Assembly (NCBI RefSeq): GCF_002073895.1
Contig: NZ_CP012839.1
Location: 335,852-399,851 of the forward strand
Direction of reading: 5' to 3'
Source: Candidatus Riesia pediculischaeffi
GTDB lineage: Bacteria > Pseudomonadota > Gammaproteobacteria > Enterobacterales > Enterobacteriaceae
Length of the DNA stretch: 64,000 bases
Both the position numbers and the translations under genes were made by a program. The notes under the pieces were generated by a model. It made no database searches. It worked only from the letters and a program-made list of their open reading frames with translations, and was not told the origin of the DNA. Each line of letters starts with the position of its first letter. Position 1 is the stretch's first letter. Positions 52,213 to 62,387 of the stretch are shown here, piece by piece.

Positions 52213-53616
52213 CTACGTACGATATCTTTTACATTTTTTAAGATTTTTTAAGACAATTTTTTTAGATAACCCGAGATAGTTTTTAGGTGTGATTAATTTT
52301 AATCTCCTCTTTTCCGATGCAGGAATTTTTAAAGAATCGATATATTGAATTATCTTTTTTCTTGTAACTTTTTCATTTTTCTGAGAAAATTCTTTTAACT
52401 TTTCATACGGATCCTTTTCTCCATATTTCCTAAGGATAGTTTGTATGGCTTCTGTGATAACTTGCCAATTTTCATCGAGTTCTCGAAAAATGTTCCTTTT
52501 GTTGACATAAATTCTTTTTAAACCGTCGTTGAGAGCTTGATATGCGATTAAAGAATGAGCAATACAAACTCCCAAATTTCTCATTAAAGTAGAGTTACTG
52601 AGGTCTCTTTGCCATCTTGAGGTAGGTACTTTTTGAACGATATGTCTGGATAATGCATTCGCCAATTCTAAATTACCTTCAGAATTTTCAAAATCAATCG
52701 GGTTATTTTTGTAAGGCATAATAGAGGATCCAACTTCATGATAATGTATCTTTCGGTCAAAATAATTCAGACAAATATATCCCCACATATCTCGATTAAA
52801 ATCAATTAATATTGTATTTAAACGAGCAATACAATCGAAAATCTCCGCAATATAATCATATGGTTCCACTTGTGTAGTAAGTGGATTCCAATAGATACCA
52901 AAAGAACAAACAAATTTTTCGCTGATCTTGTACCAATCGACTTTTGGGTAAGCGAATAAATGGGCATTGTAATTTCCAACAGTACCATTCATCTTTCCAT
53001 AAATTTTAATTTTTGAAATTTGACGAAGTTGTCTGCCCATCCTGTAGACGACATTCATAAATTCTTTCCCAACAGTGCTCGGAGTTGCTGGTCTTCCGTG
53101 CGTTCTAGATAATATCGGTGTTGATCTGTGAGAAAAAGCTATCTCTTCTAAAATTTCGATAATCCCTTTCCAAGAAGGAATAATGATCTTTTCTCTTGCT
53201 TCTTTTATCATCAATGCATAAGCAAGATTATTGATATCCTCTGAAGTACATGCGAAATGAATAAATTCTTTAACTTTTTCTAATTCAAGAAATTTCGACA
53301 TTTTTTTCTTTAAGAAGTATTCGACTGCTTTTACATCATGATTAATTTTTTTTTCGATATTTTTGATGGATAATGCATCAAAATAATCAAAATCTTTTAT
53401 TATCTGATCTAAGTAATCGTTGATATAACCTTCAAACCTTGGAACTTCTTGAATTTCGCTAGATTTGGATAACGTTAGAAACCATCTGATTTCAATTTCA
53501 ACTCTACGTCTCATTAAACCAAATTCACTGAAAATTGGACGTAGGATGTTAGATTTACTTCTATATCTTCCATCAATAGGAGATAATGCTGTTAATCTAT
53601 GGAAAGAATGCTTCAT
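52213..53616 (-). CDS. purB: Adenylosuccinate lyase
   Basis: It converts adenylosuccinate to AMP (and SAICAR to AICAR), a step of purine synthesis and interconversion. The start chosen at 53616 (MKHSFHRLTALSPIDGRYRS) gives 467 residues (E. coli 456). An in-frame ATG at 53697 adds 27 unconserved residues. Motifs are TNHDVKAVEYFLK-like NHDVKAVEYFLKKK, FACTSEDINNLA, SRTHGRPATPS (THGQPA in most relatives) and the fumarase-superfamily signature GSSIMPYKNNPIDFEN. It is in the purB-mnmA pair as in E. coli, without hflD. Confidence 0.95.
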   Translation of the reverse strand: MKHSFHRLTALSPIDGRYRSKSNILRPIFSEFGLMRRRVEIEIRWFLTLSKSSEIQEVPRFEGYINDYLDQIIKDFDYFDALSIKNIEKKINHDVKAVEYFLKKKMSKFLELEKVKEFIHFACTSEDINNLAYALMIKEAREKIIIPSWKGIIEILEEIAFSHRSTPILSRTHGRPATPSTVGKEFMNVVYRMGRQLRQISKIKIYGKMNGTVGNYNAHLFAYPKVDWYKISEKFVCSFGIYWNPLTTQVEPYDYIAEIFDCIARLNTILIDFNRDMWGYICLNYFDRKIHYHEVGSSIMPYKNNPIDFENSEGNLELANALSRHIVQKVPTSRWQRDLSNSTLMRNLGVCIAHSLIAYQALNDGLKRIYVNKRNIFRELDENWQVITEAIQTILRKYGEKDPYEKLKEFSQKNEKVTRKKIIQYIDSLKIPASEKRRLKLITPKNYLGLSKKIVLKNLKKCKRYRT

Positions 53617-53748
53617 ATTGATCGTTACGATATAATTATCCAATCTTATTCGTACAAGATGGATGAAACTCGTTAATTTTTTGAAGAGATAGATCAATAA
53701 CCTTATAAAAAAATGATCTTTACAATTTTTGATGAAAATTAGTTTTCA

Positions 53749-54837
53749 TTAAAATTTTATGTCTATTTCTCCACCACCTAAACAAATTTCATTATCGTAA
53801 AGTACACCATATTGACCTGGAGTGACGGATAAAATTGGGTGATCGAATTTAACCACTATTTTATTAAAGTAAATTGTTTTTATTGAACAACTGGTTTCGC
53901 GTTGTTGATACCTGGTTTGAATAGCACATCGATATTTTGGTTTTGATATCCAGTGAACTTTATTCATTATTAATCCATTTGAAACTAACGATGGATGAAA
54001 CTTATTTTGAGATACCGTTATAGTGTTCTTTTCAATATCTTTCTCGATAACGTACCACGGTTTTCCATCTTTTTGTTTAACTCCTCCTATTCCGATCCCA
54101 TTTCTTTGTCCAAGTGTGTACAAAATAGATCCACTGTGTTGACCAATGACTTCTTCATAATCTGATAAAATATTTCCGTTTTGACAATCGATATATTTCC
54201 GAATGAAATTTTTAAAATTTTTCTTTCCTATGAAACATATTCCAGTCGAATCCTTCTTTCCTGCTACAATTAATCTTGCCTTTTCAGCGATCTTACGAAC
54301 TTCACATTTTTTCAATTCTCCGACTGGAAAAATAACTTTTTGTAATTGAGATTGGTCAAGTGAGTGTAAAAAATAACTTTGATCTTTTTTTCTATCTTTT
54401 CCCCTTAGTAGGAGATACTCATTGTTTTTTTTCTTTATTCTTGCATAATGTCCTGTGGCAATATAATCTGCATTTAGATGTTCTAATGAAAAATTTAAAA
54501 ACTCCTTAAATTTAATTTCTTTGTTACATAAAACATCGGGATTAGGAGTTTTTCCAATTTGATATTTTTTAAGAAATATTTTAAACACTCTGTTCCAATA
54601 TTCTATAGAAAAGTTTGCTGTATAGAGGTTTATTCTTAAAAAATTACAAACAGATTGTACATCCTTTAAGTCTTTTAAAAATGGACATCCATTTTTATCA
54701 TCTTCTTCCCAATTCTTCATGAACAGACCCAAAACTTCATATTTTTTCTTCTTCAATAATAAAGCTGCAACCGAAGAATCTACTCCTCCGGACATGGCAA
54801 CAACTACTCTTGCTGTATAGTTTTTTTTATTTTTCAT
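53749..54837 (-). CDS. mnmA: tRNA-specific 2-thiouridylase MnmA
   Basis: It thiolates wobble uridine 34 of Lys, Glu and Gln tRNAs. The 362-residue product (E. coli 368) has the PP-loop MSGGVDSSVAALLLK, NPDVLCNKEIKF with the first catalytic Cys, ATGHYARI, DQSYFLHSL and TGICFIGKKNF with the second Cys. It ends CLGGGEIDI. It needs the TusBCDE or IscS sulfur relay, which is not in this window. Its target tRNA-Gln(TTG) is encoded in the tRNA cluster. Confidence 0.96.
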   Translation of the reverse strand: MKNKKNYTARVVVAMSGGVDSSVAALLLKKKKYEVLGLFMKNWEEDDKNGCPFLKDLKDVQSVCNFLRINLYTANFSIEYWNRVFKIFLKKYQIGKTPNPDVLCNKEIKFKEFLNFSLEHLNADYIATGHYARIKKKNNEYLLLRGKDRKKDQSYFLHSLDQSQLQKVIFPVGELKKCEVRKIAEKARLIVAGKKDSTGICFIGKKNFKNFIRKYIDCQNGNILSDYEEVIGQHSGSILYTLGQRNGIGIGGVKQKDGKPWYVIEKDIEKNTITVSQNKFHPSLVSNGLIMNKVHWISKPKYRCAIQTRYQQRETSCSIKTIYFNKIVVKFDHPILSVTPGQYGVLYDNEICLGGGEIDIKF

Positions 54838-55280
54838 TTTTAATAAGTATTCAATCGAAGAAATTACCTGATATGATCATCTACTATCATATTATCCTTT
54901 AGTTTTTGTATCAATCTTTTAATAAAAAATTGTTTATACAACAGTAAGGATATCCAATTGAAATCAGGTCTTTATGGATGATTCTCATGTTTCTGTTTAT
55001 TTTTTGAAGAATATTTTAAAACAGATGACGAAGAATTTAATCCGAATAATGAAAATTCTAACAACATGGATTCTTTTATAAGGAATAAAATTAGTTGTAT
55101 GTCATAATTGTTGTACAATGGTGACCGTATACGAGTACATGATATCTTCATGAGAATTTGTAAGTAGATTGAGATCGATCATCTATTGAACATCCTATCG
55201 TCAAACATTTTAAAAAAATTTATTTTCGATGGAGTGATAGTTAATATTTCTTTAAAAAATTTTAATTAAGTAGACACCTT
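54838..55280. other. 0.44 kb AT-rich spacer
   Basis: The interval lies between the mnmA start and the maeB stop. A short less AT-rich patch (about 55110-55200) has no tRNA shape or open frame. Nothing was identified. Confidence 0.5.
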
Positions 55281-57515
55281 TTATGCCATGAGATATATGC
55301 ATGTGTTAGTAATACATTGAACTGAATTTTTTTTATGACAAATATGAACTGGTTTGTTAGTTCCGACAAGGATCGAACCTACGGTACTTTCAGAAACATC
55401 AAAGGTCTTTAACAAATCAAAGTTGATTTTGCACGATATTTTTTTAGGGACAAATAAAAGTACATCAGAAATATTTTTATTCCTGGCAATTCCTAATAAA
55501 TCTATTTCACATGATTTTTTTTGTGTAATACGAATTGAAGGATAATATTTTCGGAAAACGGAGATTAAATCGAAAACCCTGTTTTGAAGATCCAAATTGA
55601 AATCTTTTAAATCTTCTAAAGAAGGTAAAAAAATATCTGATAAGAAATGTAAAAAACTTACTTTCTTTAAAACAATAGAAATCATTTCTTTTAGATATTC
55701 TACCGAAATATTTTCATCATCTTTTAGTTCGGAAATAAAAAAATTTGTGTTTGGAGTAGAAATAATGTTTATTTTTTCGGTCATTTTTTTATCCGAAAAT
55801 CCAACGATGTCGGTAATAAGTTTTATATCGTTTGTATCGTTGTAACTCTTTGTACAGCAAATCATTCCATCTACGCGATTTTCATATAGATACAGGGATC
55901 CTATTAAAGTTGTAAGGTAAGTATATTTCTTTTCGAAATCGTTTTTTGTTAAAATCTTTCTCGCTCTAGAAGATTTAAAGTATTTATTCAAAAATTTTTC
56001 ATAATTTTTTTCATCTAAGTTAATTAAAGAAAAATCTTTATCTATCCGAATCTTTAATTTTAACTTTTTAATTTTATTTTTGATTACACTTTTTCTTCCT
56101 ATTATGATCAGTTTTGATAATCCCATATGAACGATGTTATCTATACAATAAAGTATCTTTTCAGATTCACCTTCTGTCAAAAGGATTATATTATTCTTTC
56201 TTTTAGCAGCTAAAAATATCGATCTCATAAAGAAATAACCTTCTCTAACATAATTTCTTAAATTTTTCTTATATACTGCAAAGTTCTCAATCGGTTTTTT
56301 TGCGACACCTGATATCATAGCAGCTTTAGCAACAGCAGGAGCAATCCTCATGATTAATCTAGGATCGAACAGATTTGGAATAATGGGATGTTTTTTTTTT
56401 AAATATCCTTGATTCCAACCTTCTTCATAAACGATAAAATCAATCTTTTCTTTAGCAAGTTTAGAAATCTCTTTTATACAAGCTATCTTCATGGCATCAT
56501 TGATTTCAGTAGCTTGAACGTCCAAAGCCCCTCTAAAGATGAACGGAAAACAAAGAATATTATTCACTTGATTAGGATAATCTGATCTACCGGTACAAAT
56601 GATCGCATCTGATCTAGCTTCTTCTACTAAAGAAGGTAAGATTTCCGGAATCGGATTAGATAATGCTAGAATAATAGGATTATCAGACATAGACTGAACC
56701 ATTTCTTTTGTCAAAACTTTCGGAACAGAGCATCCTAAAAATATATCTGCATCTTGAACGACATCAGATAACGTTTTTAAATTCTCTTTACGAACAGCAT
56801 AAACAGATTTCACTTCATTTAAGTCTTTCCTATTGCTATGTATTACTCCTTTTGAATCACACATGAACACATTTTTACGTCGAATTCCAATTTTTTCTAA
56901 CATTCTTGTACAAGAAATAGCTGCTGCTCCTGCACCAGAAACAACTAATTTAACTTTCCGGATATTTCTACCTGTAATTTCTATCCAATTTAATACCGCA
57001 GCAGCAACAACAATCGCTGTTCCATGTTGATCATCGTGAAATATTGGAATATTTACTTTCTCTTGTAATTTTTTTTCTATGTAAAAACAATCAGGTGATT
57101 TGATGTCTTCTAAATTAATTCCGCCAAAGGTTGGTTCTAAGGAAGAAACGATATTTATAAACTTATCTGGATTTTTTTCATTTATTTCAATATCAAAAGC
57201 GTCAATTCCAGAAAATTTTTTAAAAATTATCGCTTTACCTTCCATAACGGGTTTGCTAGCAAAAGCGCCAATATCTCCTAATCCTAATACTGCTGTTCCA
57301 TTAGATACAACGGCGATTAAATTTCCTCTAGAGGTATATTCGTATGAATTTCTATTATTTCTTGAGATCTCTATACAAGGGAAAGCTACTCCAGGAGTAT
57401 AAGCGAGGGTCAAATCTTTCCTAGTTGAGATGGATTTAGTAGCATGAATTTCAATTTTTCCTTTTTTATTTTTTTTATGAAAATCTAAGGAACTTTCCAT
57501 TAATTTTTTATTCAT
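55281..57515 (-). CDS. maeB: NADP-dependent malic enzyme
   Basis: It decarboxylates malate to pyruvate with NADPH. The 744-residue product (E. coli 759) has a malic N-terminal domain (TLAYTPGVAFPC, NGTAVLGLGDIGAFASKPVMEGKA). The NAD(P)-binding domain has FHDDQHGTAIVVAAAVLNW, VVSGAGAAAISC and NPIPEILP. A C-terminal phosphotransacetylase-like regulatory domain spans about residues 430-744. The hybrid layout is typical of MaeB rather than MaeA. With Sdh but no gltA seen here, it may close a short malate-to-pyruvate route and supply NADPH. Confidence 0.95.
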   Translation of the reverse strand: MNKKLMESSLDFHKKNKKGKIEIHATKSISTRKDLTLAYTPGVAFPCIEISRNNRNSYEYTSRGNLIAVVSNGTAVLGLGDIGAFASKPVMEGKAIIFKKFSGIDAFDIEINEKNPDKFINIVSSLEPTFGGINLEDIKSPDCFYIEKKLQEKVNIPIFHDDQHGTAIVVAAAVLNWIEITGRNIRKVKLVVSGAGAAAISCTRMLEKIGIRRKNVFMCDSKGVIHSNRKDLNEVKSVYAVRKENLKTLSDVVQDADIFLGCSVPKVLTKEMVQSMSDNPIILALSNPIPEILPSLVEEARSDAIICTGRSDYPNQVNNILCFPFIFRGALDVQATEINDAMKIACIKEISKLAKEKIDFIVYEEGWNQGYLKKKHPIIPNLFDPRLIMRIAPAVAKAAMISGVAKKPIENFAVYKKNLRNYVREGYFFMRSIFLAAKRKNNIILLTEGESEKILYCIDNIVHMGLSKLIIIGRKSVIKNKIKKLKLKIRIDKDFSLINLDEKNYEKFLNKYFKSSRARKILTKNDFEKKYTYLTTLIGSLYLYENRVDGMICCTKSYNDTNDIKLITDIVGFSDKKMTEKINIISTPNTNFFISELKDDENISVEYLKEMISIVLKKVSFLHFLSDIFLPSLEDLKDFNLDLQNRVFDLISVFRKYYPSIRITQKKSCEIDLLGIARNKNISDVLLFVPKKISCKINFDLLKTFDVSESTVGSILVGTNKPVHICHKKNSVQCITNTCIYLMA

Positions 57516-57750
57516 TTGATGACCTGAAAATTATTGGTATCTTACGTTACGGAGAATATATTCTTTATTATAAAACAGTTGATTGAAATTAGTTATTACT
57601 ATGTTTTCTAAAATTGTTCAAGATATCCTATAAAATGAACATTTAAATAACTTCAAGTATCTCCATATTTTAAGATAACGAACATAAATATCTTTGAATT
57701 TTGTGATAGAAATACTCCAACCTTCTAAAATTTCAAACACATAGCATAAA

Positions 57751-58893
57751 ATGAAAAAAGAAGAAATTAACAAGATGATAGAACTTTTAAGAAAAATGAT
57801 TGAAATACCATCTATCAATCCATATGATCTAGGTTGTCAAAACATTCTTATAGAAATATTAAAAAAAATTGGTTTTTTAATTGAAGAAGTAAATTTTGAT
57901 CATACTAAAAATTTTTTTGCATCTCATGGTGTGAAAAAAGGTAAGGTATTGCTTTTTGTCGGACATACTGATGTAGTTAACCCTGGAAATCTTAAAAAGT
58001 GGAAATATCATCCTTTTAAGTCCTTTATTAAGGATGGTACAATTTATGGAAGAGGATCATCAGATATGAAAGGAGCTATAGCTTCTATGATATCGGCAAC
58101 TAAAATATTTATTAAATTTTTTCCTAAACATACTGGTAAACTCGCTTTCTTAATCACATCAGATGAAGAAGGATCAGCAGATCTCGGAACAAAGAAAGTA
58201 GTTGAAATTTTGAAAGAGAGAAATGAGAAAATAGATTATTGCATCATTGGAGAACCTACAAGTGAACTTTTGATTGGAGATACTATAAAAAATAGCAGAA
58301 GAGGTTCTCTAAACTTAAATATAATCTCATATCATCCTCAAGGACATGTTGCCTACATTGATCCAATACAAAATCCGGCTAATTCTATCGTTCCATTTTT
58401 GAAAAAGTTAATCTTTAGATCTGAAATAAAAGATAGATTCTCTTCAAATGTTTCTACTCAGATTACAAAAATTGTATCCGACTCATTTAGCGATAACATT
58501 ACTCCATCTAAAATAGATGTAAGGATAAATTTTCGTTTTAATAGACGTGTTAATCATGATTTTATCAAAAGTTACGTTTTTTCTGAGATTAAAAAGAACA
58601 ATTTATCTTGCGATTGTTTTTGGAAGCTTTCTGCGAACCCTTTTCATAAGAAAAGTAAGAATTTAATCAGTTTTGTTGAAGAAATAATAGAAAGAAAATT
58701 TGGATATGTTCCAAAATTATCATGTTCCGGAGGTACTTCAGACGGTCGCTTTCTTACAGATATTTGTAATCAGATTGTAGAAATAGGATTATTGAATCGT
58801 ACTATCCATCAAATAAACGAAAGAGTACACATCCAGGATTTAATCAAGTTGAGCACAATTTATTTAGAGATTATGAAGAAGATTCTTTTATAG
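57751..58893 (+). CDS. dapE: Succinyl-diaminopimelate desuccinylase
   Basis: This dizinc enzyme removes succinate from N-succinyl-LL-diaminopimelate in lysine and peptidoglycan precursor synthesis. The 380-residue product (E. coli 375) has VGHTDVVNPGN (zinc His and bridging Asp), GRGSSDMKGAIASM, SDEEGSA (catalytic Glu pair), PSKIDVRINFRFN, CSGGTSDGRF and NRTIHQINERVHIQDL (C-terminal zinc His). It is intact, which implies the cell still makes meso-diaminopimelate. In E. coli maeB and dapE are also about 10 kb apart. Confidence 0.96.
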   Translation: MKKEEINKMIELLRKMIEIPSINPYDLGCQNILIEILKKIGFLIEEVNFDHTKNFFASHGVKKGKVLLFVGHTDVVNPGNLKKWKYHPFKSFIKDGTIYGRGSSDMKGAIASMISATKIFIKFFPKHTGKLAFLITSDEEGSADLGTKKVVEILKERNEKIDYCIIGEPTSELLIGDTIKNSRRGSLNLNIISYHPQGHVAYIDPIQNPANSIVPFLKKLIFRSEIKDRFSSNVSTQITKIVSDSFSDNITPSKIDVRINFRFNRRVNHDFIKSYVFSEIKKNNLSCDCFWKLSANPFHKKSKNLISFVEEIIERKFGYVPKLSCSGGTSDGRFLTDICNQIVEIGLLNRTIHQINERVHIQDLIKLSTIYLEIMKKILL

Positions 58894-59868
58894 AAACAAT
58901 GTTTTTGTAAAAAATTTTGAACGCTTTACTTTTAATAAAATTGATGAAAATGTCAAAAAACATTGGAAATGGTCAGATACATCGTATAAATTGCAATATT
59001 CTCTCATCTTTACAATGTCTTCACAGATATATTTTAAGAAATTCAAACTCTCGTGTACAAAGCTGATCTTAAAATTGTTTGATATACGAAATATAATTAT
59101 CAATATAGGTGATCGTCTATCTTTTGCACTTCATTCTAAAGAATTTAGAGTCAATTGCTAAATTACATGGAGTTGCTAATATGAAAAAAGATTTTAACCA
59201 TCTAAAATAGATACGAAGATAAATCTCAAAAAGAAGTACGAAAATTATTTCATCGAGAAGATTTATATTTTCTTTGAAAAACCACTTATTATAACTATTC
59301 ATAAAAAAGTAAAAATCATCATCATTATAATTTATCTTTATATTTCAATCAAATTCGACACTTTCATGATACATCCATTATTTAAACGATAAAAATCGAT
59401 AAAAATCTTTTAAAATTATCAACAATGTTATTTATTCTTTCATAAAATCAGATTAAAATTATAATCTAATAACTTCGAAAAATTGTTTTGTTATGGTTTC
59501 TAGCGTTTAATACTCATTCATATCATATAGAAGTTATTATTAACATCATTTAATTTAAAAATAGGAATGTAACATTTTAAAGTTTATCAAAACAACAAAT
59601 ATCGATTCTATATCTTATACGTGCAAAAGTTTTTCAATATGTAAAACAATCTTGTCGTATTATTCAATGATTCTATATTTTTTTGAAAAATTTCTTCATA
59701 TCGTGTGATATGTACAAATTGATTTTTGAAAATTTTTAAAATCTACTTCATTTCTTACTATATTCTAAGATTGTATAAGAATCTTACTTTATACTTCAAA
59801 TCTTTTCAAAAATTTGTTATATCAAATAGGTTGTTCAATTTCAAGATATCAAGATAAAAGGAGTTAAT
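58894..59868. other. 0.97 kb AT-rich spacer
   Basis: The interval lies between dapE and yajC. Short minus-strand frames exist but look like chance. No RNA gene signature was found. It marks a junction between E. coli 55-minute and 9-minute gene blocks. Confidence 0.55.
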
Positions 59869-60207
59869 GTGAAATATTTTGTTACTTTAGCAAACGCTTC
59901 AACTAACCTAAATAACGATAAGGATAGTCCATATTCTTTGATAATTATGTTATTTTTGTTTGGAATCATCTTTTACTTAATAATATTTCGTCCACAACAA
60001 AAAAAATCTAAGGAACATGAGAGGTTAATGGATTCCATCATTCCTGGCGATGAAATTCTTACAAAGGGTGGATTAATAGGGAAGGTAGATCGTACCTGTA
60101 ACAATTCAGACTATCTCATAGTAAAATTAAGCGATTCCAACAAAATTTTTCTTCATAAAAATTTTATCACATCTGTTCTTCCAAAAGGAACAATGGATTC
60201 TATCTGA
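59869..60207 (+). CDS. yajC: Sec translocon accessory protein YajC
   Basis: This small inner-membrane subunit associates with SecDF-YidC. The 112-residue product (E. coli 110) has one transmembrane helix (IIMLFLFGIIFYLIIF, about residues 25-41) followed by RPQQKKSKEHERLMDSIIPGDEILTKGGLIGKV, the family hallmark. The GTG start at 59869 is preceded by AAGGAG 5-6 nt upstream. In E. coli secD and secF follow directly; here they are absent and a 0.5 kb spacer follows. It is therefore a lone piece of the operon. Confidence 0.94.
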   Translation: MKYFVTLANASTNLNNDKDSPYSLIIMLFLFGIIFYLIIFRPQQKKSKEHERLMDSIIPGDEILTKGGLIGKVDRTCNNSDYLIVKLSDSNKIFLHKNFITSVLPKGTMDSI

Positions 60208-60708
60208 AATACTCTGTGGTAGAACAAGTTATTAAAGGATATTTAATATGAAAATATTGTTAAATTTTACCTAAATATTTTTATACCTATCAGAACATGA
60301 GATCTTTTGATATTTATCATCGTTGTATATTTTATATGATCTTCTTGAAAAGAAGAAGGAATTTCTAAGATTTTATTCGTATCCTATACTAAATTCAAAA
60401 AATGTCGGTAGTCTGGTTAGAAGATGTGAATTATCTAGATGATGAATTGATTAAACCACCGTCACTTTAAAAAAAATATGATTAAAATTACGGTAATCTT
60501 ATGATGTTTATTTTAAACATAATGTTATGAACTAACAGAACTTAATCTCTTTATAAAGTGGTTTTTGCCCACTTTTTTATAGAATATTATTCAAAAAAAT
60601 GTACATTGATTTAGCAATCATAGTTCAAATTTTAAAAATTTAATATACAAATAACTATCGAACTCATTTAAAAATTTGAAAAAATCGATTCAACAAACGG
60701 TATTTAGA
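60208..60708. other. 0.5 kb spacer between yajC and ribD
   Basis: The interval stands where secD, secF and nrdR lie in E. coli. No SecD or SecF fragment was recognised. It includes the hairpin at 60555-60578 and a 22-codon frame at 60402-60470 of unknown meaning. Confidence 0.5.
60555..60578 (+). terminator. Rho-independent terminator-like hairpin
   Basis: AAAGTGG (60555-60561) pairs with CCACTTT (60569-60575) around a seven-base loop, followed by three more T residues. On the plus strand it would end transcripts from yajC. The stem is short with three G-C pairs, so efficiency is uncertain. Confidence 0.5.
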
Positions 60709-61824
60709 ATGAATGATCAAGATGAACAATTTATGAGAAGGGCAATTTCATTGGCAAAAAGAGGACAATTTACTACATCTCCAAACCCAAATGTCGGCTG
60801 TGTAATAGTAAAAGATAACAAAATAGTAGGAGAATCTTACCATTCTAAAACAGGAGAGTTGCACGCTGAAATACTCGCTATGAAAAAATCTGGAGAGATG
60901 ATAAAAGGATCTACTGTATATGTTACCTTAGAACCATGCAATCATTACGGATGTACACCACCATGTGTTGATGAATTAATTAATGCTGGAATTTCTAAGA
61001 TATTTGTTGCGATGACCGATCCAAATCCACAGGTTTCAGGAAAAAGTTTAAAAAAACTTAGAGAATCTGGAATTCAAGTTGTATATGGATTGCTAAAAAA
61101 AGAATCTGAAAAAATAAATTTAGGTTTTATAAAGAGAATGAAGACAGGATTACCGTACATAACGATTAAGATGGCAATATCAATCGACGGTAAAATTTAT
61201 TCGAAATTTGAAGAGTGTAGATGGATATCTTCCTATCGATCTAGACAAGATGTTCAAAAAATTAGAGCGCGATCAAGTGCAATTTTGACCACAGGATCTA
61301 CCGTTGTTGCAGATGATCCTTATCTAAATGTTCGGTGGAACGATTTTACTGATGAATTAAAACATCTTTATCCAAAAAAAAAAATTAGACAACCAGTAAG
61401 GATTGTGATCGATACACGAAATGAAGTACATAGTGAACACAAGATAGTGAATATTCCTGGAGAATGTTGGTTATTTCGGAAACAAACTTTGCAAAATGAT
61501 TTAAACAATACAAAGGAATTTTCAGTAAAGTTAGACGAAGAAGGAAAGGTCGATTTAATTTATATAATGAAAGAACTGGCCCAAAAAAACATTAATTCTA
61601 TTCTTATAGAAAGTGGATCTACTTTTGTAAGTTCTCTTCTCACCCTAAATTTATTTGATGAGATTATTCTTTACATAGCTCCTAAGATTCTTGGAAACAA
61701 AGCAATAGGACTAACAACAATCTCAAAAAAAATTGAATTGAATAAAATTTCAAAATTACAGTTCGTTCAGTTCAAAAAAATTGGTCAAGATTTTCGTGTG
61801 ATTTTACGAAAAAAAGAAATTTAA
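60709..61824 (+). CDS. ribD: Riboflavin biosynthesis deaminase/reductase RibD
   Basis: This bifunctional enzyme performs the deaminase and reductase steps of riboflavin synthesis. The ATG at 60709 gives 371 residues (E. coli 367) starting MNDQDEQFMRRAI. A TTG at 60676 is in frame but adds unconserved residues. The deaminase zinc site is LHAEILAM plus PCNHYGCTPPC. SPNPNVGCVIVKD precedes it. The reductase half has MAISIDGKIYS, ARSSAILTTGSTVVADDPYLNVR, PVRIVIDTRNEV and INSILIESG. It heads a ribD-ribH-nusB-pgpA run; riboflavin is a likely benefit to the host. Confidence 0.95.
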   Translation: MNDQDEQFMRRAISLAKRGQFTTSPNPNVGCVIVKDNKIVGESYHSKTGELHAEILAMKKSGEMIKGSTVYVTLEPCNHYGCTPPCVDELINAGISKIFVAMTDPNPQVSGKSLKKLRESGIQVVYGLLKKESEKINLGFIKRMKTGLPYITIKMAISIDGKIYSKFEECRWISSYRSRQDVQKIRARSSAILTTGSTVVADDPYLNVRWNDFTDELKHLYPKKKIRQPVRIVIDTRNEVHSEHKIVNIPGECWLFRKQTLQNDLNNTKEFSVKLDEEGKVDLIYIMKELAQKNINSILIESGSTFVSSLLTLNLFDEIILYIAPKILGNKAIGLTTISKKIELNKISKLQFVQFKKIGQDFRVILRKKEI

Positions 61825-61883
61825 CATACCCTTTATATTTCAACTTTATTGAAAGTTGAGTTTCAATTATGTGGAGAAAATTT

Positions 61884-62387
61884 ATGAGTTTAAAAAGAAT
61901 CCAAGGGTCTCTATCTTGTTCCGACTCTGTAAAAATAGCAATAATAATTTCTAGATTCAACCGATTTATCAACGATAATTTATTAAATGGAGCCGTAGAT
62001 ATTTTGAGAAGAATCGGTGGATTAAAAAAAGAGAATATAAGTGTTGTGGAAGTTCCAGGAGCTTATGAGATTCCATTAGTTGTAAAGATTCTTTCTGAAT
62101 CTGGAAAATATCAATCTATCATCACTATCGCAACAATTATCAAAGGAGAAACTAAACATTTTGAATACATTTGTAATTCATGTAACGTTGAAATTCCTAA
62201 AATATCCATGGAATATAACATTCCGATATCTTGTGGAATCTTAGTTGCAGAAAATATTGATCAAGCTATTGCAAGATCAGGATTAAAAATGGGCAATAAA
62301 GGATCTGATGCAGCTTTAGTTTCTTTAGAAATGATTAATCTAGTTAAAAAAATTTCTAACATTTCTAGAATAGGAAATCACTCTTGA
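61884..62387 (+). CDS. ribH: 6,7-dimethyl-8-ribityllumazine synthase
   Basis: It condenses the pyrimidine and dihydroxybutanone phosphate to lumazine, the penultimate riboflavin step (named ribE in E. coli). The ATG at 61884 is preceded by GGAG (61872-61875) and gives 167 residues (E. coli 156); an ATG at 61869 is in frame. Motifs are ISRFNRFINDNLLNGAVD, VPGAYEIPL, IIKGETKHFEYI (catalytic His) and GNKGSDAALVSLEM. The stop overlaps the nusB start by 4 nt, as TTGA. Confidence 0.94.
   Translation: MSLKRIQGSLSCSDSVKIAIIISRFNRFINDNLLNGAVDILRRIGGLKKENISVVEVPGAYEIPLVVKILSESGKYQSIITIATIIKGETKHFEYICNSCNVEIPKISMEYNIPISCGILVAENIDQAIARSGLKMGNKGSDAALVSLEMINLVKKISNISRIGNHS

Noticed and set aside
58888..59302. 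Two minus-strand frames in the dapE-yajC spacer
   Set aside because: They are AT-driven chance frames with no start signals and no recognisable domain.
60402..60470. 22-codon frame MSVVWLEDVNYLDDE...
   Set aside because: It is too short, lacks a ribosome-binding site and matches nothing I recognise.
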